DNA of 53,958 nucleotides from Planctomycetota bacterium (GCA_003671075.1 QWPT01000007.1:15600-69557), one strand, 5' to 3'. Shown: positions 1 to 10,068, counted from the first letter of the stretch. Made by a program: numbers and translations. Notes: a model not told the origin generated them from the letters alone.

Positions 1-858
1 GCGCAGCTGTGAATCGGTTCCGACCCCAAGAGTCCGCTCCACCAGCACGGTGCGTTTGGACAACTCGAACGCGCCGACAATGCCGCGCGGATCGATCGGC
101 GCCGACGGATTTTTCAGCTGCACGACGCTCGGCGCGGCCGCCCCCAGCATGAGCATGGTCGCGACGCCGTCCTTTGACCCGAGGGCAGCGATGGCGCCGT
201 CGCGGGCGAACAGGTGAGTCGGCTCCATCAGGTCAAGCGCGGGCAGCGTCTGCTCGACCCAGACCGCGTTGGCGCCCGACTCGCAGGAAATGCTTCCAAG
301 CCAATAGCGCTCAGGCGTGCGCGCATCGGCCCGGCGCACGCGCAGCAGCATGGTCAGAGTGTCGTGCGCAATCGCCATCGCGCGCACATCGCCGTCGACG
401 CTCGGCTTCGCAAGCAAGATGGGACTGCCACGGGGAAGCGTGCCCCAGTGTCCGGTCACCTCGTTCTTGACGGCGAACATGCTGATGATGAAGAGGCCTG
501 CGCCGCGATCGCCAGCTCCACCGCCCTGGCCGCGGGTCACGACCACCACGCGTGGTCCCTCGGCGGCGATCGCCTGAGGCTCCAGCGCAAATCGCATCAC
601 CAGCCGCTCGCTCGGGGCGGGCTCGTCGACGCCATGGTGCATGAGCACGAAATCAGCCGCCTTCGACGGAACACTGGCGGGATCCCCGGGCTGCGGCTCC
701 GATTTCACAACCCACCAAACATGGCCATCGCCCGCCGCCGACAGCGGAAGCACGCCAGGAAGATCGGCCGCGGCGAAGGACGCAATCGAGGACACGACCG
801 CGGACGCGATGCCGAGGATCACACCGATGCTGGATGCGCGCAATCGCACGAAACTCAC
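1..858 (-). CDS. Exported protein of unknown function, 3' end beyond the window
   Basis: This reading frame stays open to the window edge (286 codons seen) and is therefore partial. It starts with GTG, whose last two bases are part of the TGA stop of the next gene upstream (GTGA overlap), and GGGGAG sits just ahead as a ribosome binding site. The first 30 residues are a likely signal peptide (basic start, hydrophobic stretch, then SFAAADL). The rest has the feel of an extracytoplasmic beta-rich or propeller protein (segments such as GHVWWVV and YWLGSISCE), but I recognise no family. It is the last visible gene of a three-gene unit with the lipoprotein and the small protein upstream, so a shared envelope role is inferred. 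Confidence 0.7.
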   Translation of the reverse strand, partial: MSFVRLRASSIGVILGIASAVVSSIASFAAADLPGVLPLSAAGDGHVWWVVKSEPQPGDPASVPSKAADFVLMHHGVDEPAPSERLVMRFALEPQAIAAEGPRVVVVTRGQGGGAGDRGAGLFIISMFAVKNEVTGHWGTLPRGSPILLAKPSVDGDVRAMAIAHDTLTMLLRVRRADARTPERYWLGSISCESGANAVWVEQTLPALDLMEPTHLFARDGAIAALGSKDGVATMLMLGAAAPSVVQLKNPSAPIDPRGIVGAFELSKRTVLVERTLGVGTDSQLR

Positions 859-1826
859 TTCTCCCCGCCGACCATCGCCGGCGATATGACATGCTCAACC
901 GAGTCGGGATGGAGTTGGGCGATGAGTTCCTCAAGCACAAAGAAACGCGGCTTCATGCGCTTGCCCATTGCGATCGGCGCATCGAGATAGATGCGCGCAT
1001 CGCCCTTGGAACGCGTCGAGCGAACCTCGATCTTGCGCGCGACTTTCGGCCAGCCGCCTTGGGCAAGATTGGCCGCCTGCGCGGGCTCGTACTCGCTGAG
1101 GTTGGCCTGCAGCAACACCGCGCCCGATTTGTCGATCACGCGGATCATGGTGGGAAGCCCGTCGGCGCCGAAGCGCATGCGCGCGTCGATCTTGGGAAAT
1201 GGCTGGTAAACCAGCTCGAATCGCTGGTAAAGCGGCGCGTTGGCCGCGGCATCGGCGATCGCCATCAGCGCAATGTCCGTCGGCAACGGCTGCATCGCCG
1301 CCAGCGCGCGCACGCTTGACGGCGCGAGCAGCGTGAACTCACTCGCGCCAATGCCCTCGAGCGATTGCCCCCACACGCGCTCGTCGATGGTGTCGAAGAT
1401 GGTGAGGCTGGTCGGATCCTTGTCGAGTCGAAAAATCCAACCGCGCACGCCGTCGCTGCCAACCCAAAGAAGGTTGGTGCCGACCTTGGTGGCCCGCAGC
1501 GCGCCACGCCCGCCCGAGGCGAGAAAGATGTCCGCTTCACATTGGTCGAAATGCGATCCGTCCGCATCGCTGTAGCGCAACTCAAGCGACGCGCGCGACT
1601 CGAAAGTTTCCAGTCGCCCGACGCGGATGTTGTGGCGAGTGACGAAATCGGCGAAGAGCGCCTCGGCGTCGGACAACTCCATGCGCAATTGCTGCGGCGT
1701 CGGCGGCTCGCTCTGATCTGCGTTCACCGCGACTTTCGGCGCGCATGCGGTCAAGCACGCAATCGGCACGAACAAGAAGCCCGCCAACAACCCCACCAAC
1801 AACCCCGCCCACTCACCACGCGCCAT
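855..1826 (-). CDS. Lipoprotein, LolA/outer-membrane-lipoprotein-sorting-like, function unknown
   Basis: 323 aa. The chosen start, MARGEWAG, gives a signal peptide with a hydrophobic stretch (LLVGLLAGFLFVPIACLTAC) ending in a lipobox-like cysteine; frames further upstream add only arginine-rich residues. The start overlaps the end of the upstream gene by 14 bases, so translation is probably coupled. The mature part starts with a short helix and continues with alternating strands (RLETFESRASLELRYSDADG), which recalls LolA/DUF4292-type folds that carry lipids or lipoproteins. That resemblance is by general pattern only. The same operon continues into the exported protein at the window edge. Confidence 0.7.
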   Translation of the reverse strand: MARGEWAGLLVGLLAGFLFVPIACLTACAPKVAVNADQSEPPTPQQLRMELSDAEALFADFVTRHNIRVGRLETFESRASLELRYSDADGSHFDQCEADIFLASGGRGALRATKVGTNLLWVGSDGVRGWIFRLDKDPTSLTIFDTIDERVWGQSLEGIGASEFTLLAPSSVRALAAMQPLPTDIALMAIADAAANAPLYQRFELVYQPFPKIDARMRFGADGLPTMIRVIDKSGAVLLQANLSEYEPAQAANLAQGGWPKVARKIEVRSTRSKGDARIYLDAPIAMGKRMKPRFFVLEELIAQLHPDSVEHVISPAMVGGEK

Positions 1827-2352
1827 CAAGCACCTCGCCAAGTTGCTCGGTGACCTCGCGGGTCGCAGCCTCGTCGAGTTTCGGATTGACGACCGGGGTC
1901 GGCAATTCTCCCTCAGCAGCACCGCGGGCAAGAACCATCCAAGTCTCCGTTCCCTGCTCGCTCTGCGTTGCTGTCACGCGCAGCAGTCGCTTGCGCACCA
2001 GCAGCAGCATCAGCACAAAGCGAAAGCGCACCCGATGCGGGCGTTCGTCGGAACCGAGGCGGTCAAAGAGATCGAGCAGCGTTTGATCGTCGGCGAATCC
2101 GCGGCGTTTCTCGTTCACGCCCGCGACCTGGGTGCGCCAAAAAGCAATCACGCCGCCTGGTCCCTCCTTCGGGCGCAGCGGCGAATCCCAACCCGACTGA
2201 GAGTAGTCAAGCCGCACCAGCGGCGCGGAGAGATCATCCTCGCGCTCAACGAGTGCAACGATGCATGGTGAACCAGGCAGCAGTGGCGCGCCGGTCGCCG
2301 CGCACTGGCCTGAAGAACGGCCGATGTCCCAAGTGGTCGAGATCCTGCTCAT
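1813..2352 (-). CDS. Conserved hypothetical protein, first gene of a three-gene unit
   Basis: 179 aa, no signal peptide or membrane segment. The N-terminal part has a Cys-x2-Thr-Gly...Pro-Cys arrangement (residues about 17-30) like a small metal-binding or treble-clef-type knuckle. This is followed by LVEREDDLSAPLVRLDYS and a basic helical part, RFRFVLMLLLVRKRLLRV. I do not recognise a named family. A TATGAT hexamer lies 9 nt before the ATG with no Shine-Dalgarno sequence, and it is back to back with a similar TATGAT serving cdaA. The gene ends inside the start of the lipoprotein gene downstream. Confidence 0.65.
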   Translation of the reverse strand: MSRISTTWDIGRSSGQCAATGAPLLPGSPCIVALVEREDDLSAPLVRLDYSQSGWDSPLRPKEGPGGVIAFWRTQVAGVNEKRRGFADDQTLLDLFDRLGSDERPHRVRFRFVLMLLLVRKRLLRVTATQSEQGTETWMVLARGAAEGELPTPVVNPKLDEAATREVTEQLGEVLDGAW

Positions 2353-2361
2353 GAGGTCGCG

Positions 2362-2385
2362 ATCATACGGCGGGATGCGTATGAT
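2362..2385. promoter_or_regulatory. Divergent TATGAT -10 elements between the orf179 and cdaA genes
   Basis: TATGAT is present on the minus strand (2367-2362), 9 nt before the orf179 ATG, and on the plus strand (2380-2385), 11 nt before the cdaA ATG. No good -35 hexamer is seen at 16-18 bp for either. The short distances imply transcripts with almost no leader. Confidence 0.5.
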
Positions 2386-2396
2386 CGCCCCCTCCG

Positions 2397-3245
2397 ATGG
2401 GCTCCATTTTTGGCCTCTCCATCTCCGATGTCGCCGATGTGTTCAAGGCCGACGGTCCACTCGAGATCATCCTCGAGTTCGGTGTCATCTGGCTCGGCGT
2501 GTACGGCATGTTCCGCTTCCTGCGCGGGACGCGCGGCGCGGGCGTCGTCAAGGGATTCTTTCTCGTCGCGGTGGCGCTGGCGCTGATGATCCGCGTCTTC
2601 GGTGACGCGACCGACGGCTTCAGCCGGCTGCGCTTTCTCTTTGACCGCGCGTTCAATCTGCTGGCCATTCTCCTGGTCGTGGTGTTTCAGCCCGAGTTGC
2701 GCGCCGCGATGGGTCGCCTCGGCCGCGCGCAGTTTTTCGCCGCCCGCCGCGCGCAGGCTTCGGGTCTTGCCGAGGAAATCACCGACGCCGCCGAGTTCCT
2801 CTCCCGCAACCGTTTCGGCGCCCTCATCGTGATCGAGCGTCAGATCGGCATCGGCGACATCGCCGGCGGAACCGAGCTCGACGCCAAAGTTTCGGCAACC
2901 CTTCTGCAGAGCATCTTTTGGCCGAATTCCCCGCTGCACGACCTGGCCGTCGTCATCCGCAACGGTCGCATCTGGGGCGCTGGCGTGCAGTTGCCGCTGG
3001 CGGAGGAAGGCTCGGTCGCCAACACGCTCGGCTCGCGTCACCGCGCCGCCGTTGGCGTAACCCTCGACAACGATTGCCTCGCCGTGGTCGTGAGTGAAGA
3101 GACCGGCGGCATCCGCATCGCCGAGTCGGGCAAACTGTCCGAGCCGATCTCCACCAAGTTGCTGCGCGAGGAACTGCTGCGTCGACTCTCCGCGCAGCAG
3201 CCCGGCTTCGTCTTCGACCGTCGCGGCGAAGGATCGCCCGCATGA
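2397..3245 (+). CDS. cdaA: Diadenylate cyclase (c-di-AMP synthase), CdaA type
   Basis: 282 aa. Makes c-di-AMP from two ATP at the membrane. The N-terminal third has hydrophobic helices (IILEFGVIWLGVYGMFRFL, GFFLVAVALALMIRV, LLAILLVVVFQPELRAAMG), as in CdaA/YbbP, and the C-terminal half is the DisA_N domain. The RHR motif is intact (LGSRHRAAVG, near residue 216), but the usual DGA motif reads SPLHDLAVVI, so Gly is replaced by Leu. The gene overlaps cdaR by four bases (ATGA), the standard cdaA-cdaR operon. A TATGAT element lies 11 nt upstream. The family call is firm; whether the substitution affects catalysis is open. Confidence 0.93.
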   Translation: MGSIFGLSISDVADVFKADGPLEIILEFGVIWLGVYGMFRFLRGTRGAGVVKGFFLVAVALALMIRVFGDATDGFSRLRFLFDRAFNLLAILLVVVFQPELRAAMGRLGRAQFFAARRAQASGLAEEITDAAEFLSRNRFGALIVIERQIGIGDIAGGTELDAKVSATLLQSIFWPNSPLHDLAVVIRNGRIWGAGVQLPLAEEGSVANTLGSRHRAAVGVTLDNDCLAVVVSEETGGIRIAESGKLSEPISTKLLREELLRRLSAQQPGFVFDRRGEGSPA

Positions 3246-4396
3246 GCGCGCCCTCCACGCACCATCATCGTCACCAACTGCATCACCCCGCGCCCCATCG
3301 CCATGAAACCTGGCGCGAGCGTCTGCTCGGCTACGCGACCGTAACCGCCACCGCCGCCTTGGTCTGGTTTTGGGCGGCCAATCAGACCAAGCAAACTTCG
3401 GAAGTGAGCTTCCGCCTGCACTTCGTTCCTGGTTCGATCGAGAACCAGTTCGTCGGCCCCGACGAGCCACTGATGGTGCGCGTGCAATTTTCGGGATCGA
3501 GCAGCGCCGTCGAAAGCGCGGTCGAAGCAGTCAACGGGCGCACCATCGATGTCGCCGTCGGAACTTGCGGAATTCCCAGCGAAAGCGGCGGACATGATGT
3601 GGCGCTCGCCGATGTGATCGCGCGCATTGCCGCCGTTGCTGATGCCGGCGCGTCGGTGCGCTCGGTGCAGCCGCCCTCGACGGCCGTCGCTGTTGAAACC
3701 GCCGTCCGCCGCGAAGCGACCGTAACCGCACGCTTCGCCAACGCGCGCACCGCTGGCCAAACCACCATCGAGCCCGCGATGGTCCAAGTCGTCGTGCCCG
3801 CGACCCTCGCCGAAAGACTCCCGGCGTCCTTGGTCGTCGATGCCATGCTCACCACGGAAATGCTCGCGCATCTCGAACCCGGCCGACGCCATCAGGTCGA
3901 AGTTCCGCTGTCGCTCCCCGCCGAACTCGCCACCATCATCGGCCGCGCCCGCATCGACCCCTCCACGGCGCGCATCGTCTTCACGCTCACAAGCACCGAC
4001 GCCACCCTCACGCTCAAGCAGGTCGCCGTGCAGATTGCCGCGGCCACTGGCGAGTTGGCCGGCCGCTCCGTATCGCTCGCCCACAACGACGAATTCCTGC
4101 ACGAAGTCGTGCTCGCCGGTCCGCAAGACGCGCTGCGCTCCATCGAGCGCGGCGAGGCCAAGGTCATCGCCATCGTTCACCTCGCGCGCGAAGATTTCGC
4201 CCGCCGCACCGACCGCAAGGAAGTATCGGTTTGGCTGCTTCCCGCCGGCGTTCGGGTGGTGAGTGTGAACGGTGTCACAACCAACGCACCAAGCGTCGGC
4301 GTAGAAATCGTCGGCGTGGACAACACTGGTTTGAAAAACCTTGGATCGAAAAACCTTGGATCAGAAACCAGCGGTCTCGGAAACAGCGGGAAATAG
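3242..4396 (+). CDS. cdaR: YbbR-domain protein, regulator of CdaA
   Basis: 384 aa. CdaR proteins sit in the membrane with YbbR repeats outside and modulate the diadenylate cyclase. Here a His-rich N-terminus is followed by one membrane helix (LLGYATVTATAALVWFWA, residues about 23-40). Several YbbR-like beta repeats follow (for example VSFRLHFVPGSIENQFVGP and the later KVIAIVHLAREDF). The start overlaps cdaA (ATGA). The C-terminus carries a 15-bp tandem duplication that encodes KNLGS twice followed by a Gly/Ser-rich end, one of the many small repeat expansions in this window. Confidence 0.88.
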   Translation: MSAPSTHHHRHQLHHPAPHRHETWRERLLGYATVTATAALVWFWAANQTKQTSEVSFRLHFVPGSIENQFVGPDEPLMVRVQFSGSSSAVESAVEAVNGRTIDVAVGTCGIPSESGGHDVALADVIARIAAVADAGASVRSVQPPSTAVAVETAVRREATVTARFANARTAGQTTIEPAMVQVVVPATLAERLPASLVVDAMLTTEMLAHLEPGRRHQVEVPLSLPAELATIIGRARIDPSTARIVFTLTSTDATLTLKQVAVQIAAATGELAGRSVSLAHNDEFLHEVVLAGPQDALRSIERGEAKVIAIVHLAREDFARRTDRKEVSVWLLPAGVRVVSVNGVTTNAPSVGVEIVGVDNTGLKNLGSKNLGSETSGLGNSGK

Positions 4397-4423
4397 GCCG
4401 CCAACGCGACCAATGACCTTCCG

Positions 4424-5710
4424 TTAGTTCTCGACGCGCACGGCGTGATACGCCTTCTTGCCTCGGCGAACCAAGATCACTCCGCCCGGCAACGCATGCG
4501 CGCCGCGGACCACGAAGTCGATGCCGACCTTCTCGCCGTTGATGCTCACCGCGCCGTTCTGCACGAACTCGCGCGCCTCGCGCTTGCTCGCAGCACAAGT
4601 GGTTCCAGTGATGAAGTCGATGATGGGAACGCCCGTCGACAACGCACCCGCCGCCACGGCGCTCGACGGAAGATCGGCGGCGATCTCGGAAATCTGCCCC
4701 GCATCGAGCGATTGCACATCGCCGGAGAAGATCGCCTCGCTGGTCGCCCTCGCGCGCGCCAACTCAGTCTCGCCGTGGGTCATGCGCGTCATCTCCGCAG
4801 CAAGCGCCTTCTGCGTCTCGCGCTTTCCCGGCTCGGTGGCCAGCGAATGCGCAAGCGCGTCAACCGCCTGCGCGTCAAGAAAGGTGAACCAACGGAGAAA
4901 CTTCACCGCGTCGGCATCGGAAGTGTTCATCCAATACTGGAAGAATCGGTACGGACTGGTGCGGTCGGCGGTGAGCCAAATCGCGCCCTTCTCGGTCTTG
5001 CCGATCTTCTGCCCATCGCTGGTGGTGACCAACGGACAAGTCGCGCCAAAGCTCTCGTGCTGCTCAAGGCGACGGATGAGATCGATGCCCGAGACGATGT
5101 TGCCGAATTGATCGCTGCCGCCGAGCTGAATGGTGCAGCCATCGGCGCGATGAAGATGCAGGAAGTCGTACGCCTGCAGAATCATGTAACTGAACTCGGT
5201 GTAGCTGATCCCCTGCTCACGGCCTTCAAGCCGCGACGCAACCGAATCGCGGGCAATCATCTGATTCACCGAGAAATGCTTGCCGATGTCGCGCAGCATG
5301 TCGAGATACGACATCGAACTGAGCCAGTCGATGTTGTTGCGAATGATCGCCGCGCGCGGCCCGCTGAAGTCAAGAAAGCGGTCGAAGATCCGCTGCTGGC
5401 TGCGCGCGTTGTGTTCAGCGAGATCGCGGGTGAGCAGCTGCCGCTCCGCGCTCTTTCCACTCGGATCGCCGATCAGGCCAGTGCCTCCGCCCGAGACAAC
5501 GATGGGCCGATGCCCCGCGCGTTGCAGGTGCGCGAGAAGCTTGATGCCCATGAAGTTGCCGATGGTGAGACTGTCGGATGTCGGGTCGAAACCCGCGTAT
5601 CCCGCCCGCACACCCGAGGCGAGATGCGCCGCCAACTCAGGCGAGGTCGTCTGGTGCAGCATGCCACGCCAGGAAAGTTCGTCGAGGAATCCGTTCGTCG
5701 TCGTCGTCAT
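4424..5710 (-). CDS. tyrS: Tyrosyl-tRNA synthetase
   Basis: 428 aa, normal length for bacterial TyrRS. Charges tRNA-Tyr. Class I features: the nucleotide-binding region [17 protein letters not shown], in which the HIGH signature reads [18 protein letters not shown]; the tyrosine-pocket region [11 protein letters not shown]; and the KMSKS-loop equivalent [13 protein letters not shown]-terminal S4-type RNA-binding domain follows ([21 protein letters not shown]). It lies 18 bp downstream of tal on the same strand and may be co-transcribed with it; it converges on cdaR. Confidence 0.95.
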   Translation of the reverse strand: MTTTTNGFLDELSWRGMLHQTTSPELAAHLASGVRAGYAGFDPTSDSLTIGNFMGIKLLAHLQRAGHRPIVVSGGGTGLIGDPSGKSAERQLLTRDLAEHNARSQQRIFDRFLDFSGPRAAIIRNNIDWLSSMSYLDMLRDIGKHFSVNQMIARDSVASRLEGREQGISYTEFSYMILQAYDFLHLHRADGCTIQLGGSDQFGNIVSGIDLIRRLEQHESFGATCPLVTTSDGQKIGKTEKGAIWLTADRTSPYRFFQYWMNTSDADAVKFLRWFTFLDAQAVDALAHSLATEPGKRETQKALAAEMTRMTHGETELARARATSEAIFSGDVQSLDAGQISEIAADLPSSAVAAGALSTGVPIIDFITGTTCAASKREAREFVQNGAVSINGEKVGIDFVVRGAHALPGGVILVRRGKKAYHAVRVEN

Positions 5711-5728
5711 GTCGTGCTCGATCGATAT

Positions 5729-6826
5729 TCAGCGCGCCGCGGCAAGCGACGCGCGCTTGGTGCCGATCTTCGCCAGAAGATCGTTCCAACTCTTATTGAA
5801 CGAGTCGCGTCCCTCAATCTGCAACGCCTCGGCGAGCATCGGCAGGTCAACGCCAGCCTTGGTCGCCGCCGCAAGCGCAGCCTCGGCGGCCACGCCATCG
5901 GTCGCCATCGCGCCCTTGGGATTGCCCTTCTCCGCAACCGCGAGCAGCGTTTCCTCGGGAATGGTGTTCACGGTATTGGGCGCGCCGAGCACATCGCAAT
6001 AGAGGCACGGCGACAGCGCAGGATCCTTGGTACCCGTCGAAGCCCACAGCACCCGCTGCATGGTGGCGCCCTTGGCAAGGAGCGCCTTCCAACGCGGCGT
6101 CGCGTAGAAATCGAGCACCGACTTGTAAACGCGTCCCGCCATCGCAATACCGACGGTGTTCTGCAGGTTCGCCGGCAGCACCTTCGCGCTACCTCGATCC
6201 CATCGCGAAACGAACACGCTCGCCACCGAGCAGACGAACGGGTCGAGCCCCGCCGCCACCCGCCGCTCGATGCCGCGCGTATACGCCTCGGCAGCGGCGA
6301 GGTACTGCTCGGCCGAGAAAAGAAGCGTCACATTGATCGGAACGCCGCGGAAGATCAGCTCCTCGATCGCGGGACATCCCTCGGGCGTGCCTGGAACCTT
6401 GATGTAGAGATTCGGCCGACCCGCGCGCTTGTGCAGCTCAACGGCCTGCGCCACGGTGCCGACGGTGTCGTTGGCGAGCAGCGGCGAGACCTCGAGCGAA
6501 ACCCAGCCATCGACGCGCTTGGTGCGCGCATGGATCTCAGCGAAGAGATCCGCAGCGCGAGTCAGGTCGCTGATCGCGCAAGCAAAGAAGATCTCCTCGA
6601 TCGAGTTTCCCTTGGCCGCCAACTCGGCGACCTGCTGGTCATAGGTATTACCCGATCCGATCGCCTTCTCGAAGATGGTCGGGTTCGAAGTCAAACCAGT
6701 CACGGAGAGTTCGCGGATGTACCGCGCCAGCGTCCCCGAGTCGAGCAACGACCGCGTGATGTTGTCCAACCAAAGCGACTGACCAAGGGCGGCGAGACGA
6801 GCAGTGGGGAGCATGGCGGTAGTCAT
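5729..6826 (-). CDS. tal: Transaldolase
   Basis: 365 aa. Transfers dihydroxyacetone units in the pentose phosphate pathway. The N-terminus has the transaldolase signature [15 protein letters not shown], and the Schiff-base lysine lies in NLYIKVPGT. The length fits the longer actinobacterial-type Tal. A Shine-Dalgarno-like GAGAGGA precedes the ATG by about 9 nt. The gene is divergent from pgi across 117 bp, placing two enzymes that share the fructose-6-phosphate pool back to back. Confidence 0.95.
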   Translation of the reverse strand: MTTAMLPTARLAALGQSLWLDNITRSLLDSGTLARYIRELSVTGLTSNPTIFEKAIGSGNTYDQQVAELAAKGNSIEEIFFACAISDLTRAADLFAEIHARTKRVDGWVSLEVSPLLANDTVGTVAQAVELHKRAGRPNLYIKVPGTPEGCPAIEELIFRGVPINVTLLFSAEQYLAAAEAYTRGIERRVAAGLDPFVCSVASVFVSRWDRGSAKVLPANLQNTVGIAMAGRVYKSVLDFYATPRWKALLAKGATMQRVLWASTGTKDPALSPCLYCDVLGAPNTVNTIPEETLLAVAEKGNPKGAMATDGVAAEAALAAATKAGVDLPMLAEALQIEGRDSFNKSWNDLLAKIGTKRASLAAAR

Positions 6827-6943
6827 AGGGATTTCCTCTCAGGTGTCTTCGGCACACTAACACAGCAAGCCAAGCGCAGGCGTGGTATCTCAGGCATGTT
6901 CCCCTGCCTCTCCGCGCGCAATTTTGCCGATGAAGGAACTCCT

Positions 6944-8707
6944 ATGGCTGCCAAGAAGAAGACGAACCGTTCAAGCGCCGCGCCTTCGACCAAGGTTGCA
7001 ACCACCTCCGCCCAGCCCGCCGCGCCCGTCGTGCCCGCTTGGCATATCGAGCCCGATCGCACCAAAGCGTGGAAGAAGCTGACCGCGCTCGCGAAGCGCG
7101 GCAAGAAGATGGACCTGCGCAGCGCCTTCGCCAAGGATCGCACCCGCGGCACCAAGTTCGCCTTCGACGCCCTCGGCATTCACCTCGACTACTCGAAAAA
7201 TCTGGTGGACACCGCCACCATGGACGCGCTCTTCGCCCTCGCCAGCGAGTGCGCCGTGGCCAAGCACATGAAGGCCATGTTCGCGGGCGAGGCGATCAAC
7301 CTCACCGAAAATCGCGCCGTGCTGCACACCGCGCTGCGTGCACCCAAGAACGCCGTCATCAAGGTCGACGGACGCAACATCATGCCTGATGTTCACGGCG
7401 TTCTCGACCGCATGGAGAAGTTCGCCAACGCTGTCCGCAGTGGCGCTTGGCGCGGTCACACCGGCAAGCGCATTCGAACCGTCGTCAACATCGGAATCGG
7501 CGGCTCCGACCTCGGCCCCGTCATGGCCTACGAGGCGCTCAAGGACTTCAGCGAGCGCTCGATCGACTGCCGCTATGTCTCCAACATCGACGGTGAGGAC
7601 TTCTATGAAAAGACCCGCGACCTCGATCCCGAAGAGACGATGTTCGTCGTCAGTTCAAAAACTTTCACCACCCTAGAGACGATGACCAACGCGCAGACCG
7701 CCCGCGCTTGGAGCCTCAAGAAACTCAAGGATCCAGCCGCGGTCGCCAAACACTTCGTCGCCGTCTCGACCAATGGCGCCGAGGTTTCCAAGTTCGGCAT
7801 CGACACCGACAACATGTTCGGCTTTTGGGACTGGGTCGGTGGCCGCTACTCGATGGACTCGGCCATCGGACTCTCGACGATGATCGCGATCGGGCCCGCC
7901 GGCTTTCGCGAACTCCTCGCGGGCTTCCATGACATGGACGAGCACTTCCGCACCGCGCCTGCGAAGAAAAACCTGCCGTTCATCATGGCGCTCATCGGCA
8001 TCTGGAATCGCGACTTCCTCGGATTCGAGACCGTCGCCGTCCTGCCCTACTGCCAGTACCTTCACCGTCTGAGCGCGTACCTCCAGCAATTGGAGATGGA
8101 ATCAAACGGCAAGCGTGTCCAGCTCGACGGCACTCCCTGCCGCTGGCAGACCAGCCCCGTGATTTGGGGCGAACCCGGCACCAACGGCCAACACGCGTTC
8201 TATCAAATGATCCATCAGGGAACTTCGCCAGTGCCCTGCGACCTGATCGCCTTCGCGCAGCCTCTGCACGACGTCGGCGCTCACCACGACATCCTGATGG
8301 CAAACATCTTCGCCCAAGGCGAGGCTCTCGCGTTCGGCAAGACGCCGGCCGAAGTACGCGCTGAAGGAAACCCCGCGTGGCTGGTGCCCCACCGCACCTT
8401 CCCCGGCAACCGCCCGACCAACACACTGCTCTGCGAAAAACTATCGCCGCGCATGCTCGGCCGCATTATCGCGCTGTACGAACACAAGGTGTTCGTGCAA
8501 GGCTCGATTTGGCGCGTGAACAGCTTTGACCAGTGGGGTGTTGAACTCGGCAAAGTCCTGGCCAAACGCATCATTCCCGAGCTTTCTGGGCCAAAGTCCA
8601 CCGCAAAGTCCACCTCCAAGTCCACCACGACGTCCACCTCGACGTCCACCCACGACAGCTCGACCAGCGCGCTCATCGCAAAGTACCGCGCGTTGCGCGG
8701 ACGCTAA
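6944..8707 (+). CDS. pgi: Glucose-6-phosphate isomerase
   Basis: 587 aa. Interconverts glucose-6-phosphate and fructose-6-phosphate. The frame is open for 2.5 kb further upstream, but that part is antisense to tal and tyrS. The start is chosen at the ATG preceded by AAGGA and followed by [11 protein letters not shown], a basic low-complexity leader. Family motifs: [26 protein letters not shown] and [13 protein letters not shown] (usually GGRYSLWSAIGLS). Near the C-terminus there is an insert of five 12-bp units (8593-8652) that encodes a KST/TST-rich stretch before the final helix, [13 protein letters not shown]. Confidence 0.95.
   Translation: MAAKKKTNRSSAAPSTKVATTSAQPAAPVVPAWHIEPDRTKAWKKLTALAKRGKKMDLRSAFAKDRTRGTKFAFDALGIHLDYSKNLVDTATMDALFALASECAVAKHMKAMFAGEAINLTENRAVLHTALRAPKNAVIKVDGRNIMPDVHGVLDRMEKFANAVRSGAWRGHTGKRIRTVVNIGIGGSDLGPVMAYEALKDFSERSIDCRYVSNIDGEDFYEKTRDLDPEETMFVVSSKTFTTLETMTNAQTARAWSLKKLKDPAAVAKHFVAVSTNGAEVSKFGIDTDNMFGFWDWVGGRYSMDSAIGLSTMIAIGPAGFRELLAGFHDMDEHFRTAPAKKNLPFIMALIGIWNRDFLGFETVAVLPYCQYLHRLSAYLQQLEMESNGKRVQLDGTPCRWQTSPVIWGEPGTNGQHAFYQMIHQGTSPVPCDLIAFAQPLHDVGAHHDILMANIFAQGEALAFGKTPAEVRAEGNPAWLVPHRTFPGNRPTNTLLCEKLSPRMLGRIIALYEHKVFVQGSIWRVNSFDQWGVELGKVLAKRIIPELSGPKSTAKSTSKSTTTSTSTSTHDSSTSALIAKYRALRGR
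8593..8652 (+). repeat. Five 12-bp in-frame tandem repeats within pgi
   Basis: Units of the form (a/c/g)a(a/c)gtccacc(n)c repeat five times and add a Lys/Ser/Thr-rich linker to the protein. The period is a multiple of three, unlike the intergenic arrays. Confidence 0.85.
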
Positions 8708-8719
8708 CATCGCGTTGAC

Positions 8720-9919
8720 TTGATCCAACGCATCTACCTTGATTCGAACGCAACGACGAAGCCCGCCCCCGAAGTGGTCGAGGCAGTCACGCACGCGTTG
8801 CGCGACACCTGGGCGAATCCATCGAGCGTGCATCGCGCTGGCGGCGAGGCCAAGCGTGTGCTCGAGCTCGCCCGCGAAAGCATCGCGAAGTTGATCGGCT
8901 GCCAGGAGCGTGAGATCGTGTTCACCTCGGGCGGAACCGAAGGCGCAAACCTTGCAATCCGAGGAACGCTCGAGCACTTCGCCACCAATGATTCGACGCG
9001 TCGGATGTTGGTGACGACCAAGTTCGAGCACAGCGCCGTGCGTGAACTCGCGCAACAGCTTGAGAAGCGCGGCACCGAGGTGGTGTGGCTTTCGAGCGCG
9101 AACGGCGCATCGGGAACGCCCGACCTCGACGAACTCGCCGCGCTGCTTCGCCAACGCTCCGACGATATTGCGCTCGTCAGTTTGATGTGGGCAAACAACG
9201 AGACTGGCGCAATCACCAACATCGCCCGCGCGGGCGCGCTTTGTCGCGAGCATGGTGTCCGCTTTCACACCGATGCGACCCAGTGGATCGGCAAGATGCC
9301 GACCGACCTCGCGGCGATGCAGGTCGACCTCGCGAGTTTCGCCGCGCATAAATTCCACGGTCCCAAAGGCGCCGGTGCGCTCTATGTGCGCAGGAATGTC
9401 GGGATCACCGAGCAGATGTACGGAGGCCCACAGGAGCGCGAGCGGCGCGGCGGAACTGAGGATGTCGCGGCGATCGCGGGATTCGCCGTCGCCGCACAAC
9501 TCGCGGGCGCGTGGCTCGCGACCGACGCCCCCAAGCGCGCTCAAACTCTGCGCGATGATTTCGAACGCGCCGTCGCCACCGCCAGCGGCGGCTTGATTCA
9601 TGCCGCCTCCACACCACGCCTTTGGAACACCACCAACATCGGCTTCGCCAAACTCGAGGCCGAGGCGATCCTGCTGCTGCTCTCCGAGCGCGGAGTCTTC
9701 GCGTCGGCAGGTGCCGCCTGTTCATCGGGATCGCTTGATCCATCGCCAGTACTGCTCGCGATGGGAATCGCACCCGAATTCGCCCACGGATCAATTCGGT
9801 TTAGCCTGTCCCGCGAGACAACGGCGGATGAGTGCGCCAATGCTGCAGCCATCCTGACGGCCGCCATCACGCGACTTCGAACCTCGACCGCAAGCGCCCT
9901 CGGCGAACGCGCGAAGTAG
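8720..9919 (+). CDS. Cysteine desulfurase (NifS/IscS family)
   Basis: 399 aa. PLP-dependent removal of sulfur from cysteine for Fe-S clusters or thio-modifications. The N-terminal YLDSNATTKPAPEVVEA is typical. The PLP lysine is in FAAHKFHGPKGAGALYV, and the sulfur-accepting loop cysteine is in AGAACSSGSLDPS. The best start is TTG at 8720, because the family motif begins within 6 residues and no ATG is available; there is no clear ribosome binding site. It follows pgi after 12 bp. No iscU or sufU partner is adjacent, so its cellular acceptor cannot be inferred. Confidence 0.92.
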   Translation: MIQRIYLDSNATTKPAPEVVEAVTHALRDTWANPSSVHRAGGEAKRVLELARESIAKLIGCQEREIVFTSGGTEGANLAIRGTLEHFATNDSTRRMLVTTKFEHSAVRELAQQLEKRGTEVVWLSSANGASGTPDLDELAALLRQRSDDIALVSLMWANNETGAITNIARAGALCREHGVRFHTDATQWIGKMPTDLAAMQVDLASFAAHKFHGPKGAGALYVRRNVGITEQMYGGPQERERRGGTEDVAAIAGFAVAAQLAGAWLATDAPKRAQTLRDDFERAVATASGGLIHAASTPRLWNTTNIGFAKLEAEAILLLLSERGVFASAGAACSSGSLDPSPVLLAMGIAPEFAHGSIRFSLSRETTADECANAAAILTAAITRLRTSTASALGERAK

Positions 9920-9941
9920 AGCCGAGGAGCCCCGCGTCGAA

Positions 9942-9984
9942 CCTAAAAACAAAGCGGACCCGGCATATGCCGAGTCCGCTTGAA
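9942..9984 (-). terminator. Rho-independent terminator of the tRNA-Leu gene
   Basis: A nearly perfect 30-base palindrome (AAGCGGAC...GTCCGCTT around CGGCATATGCCG) at 9952-9981 is followed on the minus strand by GTTTTT. It sits directly behind the tRNA 3' end. On the plus strand it has no T run, so it acts on minus transcripts. Confidence 0.75.
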
Positions 9985-10068
9985 TGCGGTCGAGAGGACT
10001 TGAACCTCCACGGGTTTAACCCCACTAGTACCTGAAACTAGCGCGTCTGCCGATTCCGCCACGACCGC
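9985..10068 (-). tRNA. tRNA-Leu (CAG anticodon)
   Basis: Read on the minus strand, this folds as a class II tRNA. The acceptor pair is GCGGTCG/CGACCGC, the anticodon stem CTAGT/ACTAG encloses the loop TTCAGGT, giving anticodon CAG (reads CUG), there is a long variable arm, and the T loop is GTTCAAGTC. The discriminator is A and the CCA end is not encoded. Length is 84 nt. Confidence 0.95.

Noticed and set aside
4424-5710. TyrS with a defective HIGH motif (TIGN)
   Set aside because: The first position varies among class I synthetases and the rest of the enzyme is intact. I do not regard this as evidence for loss of function.
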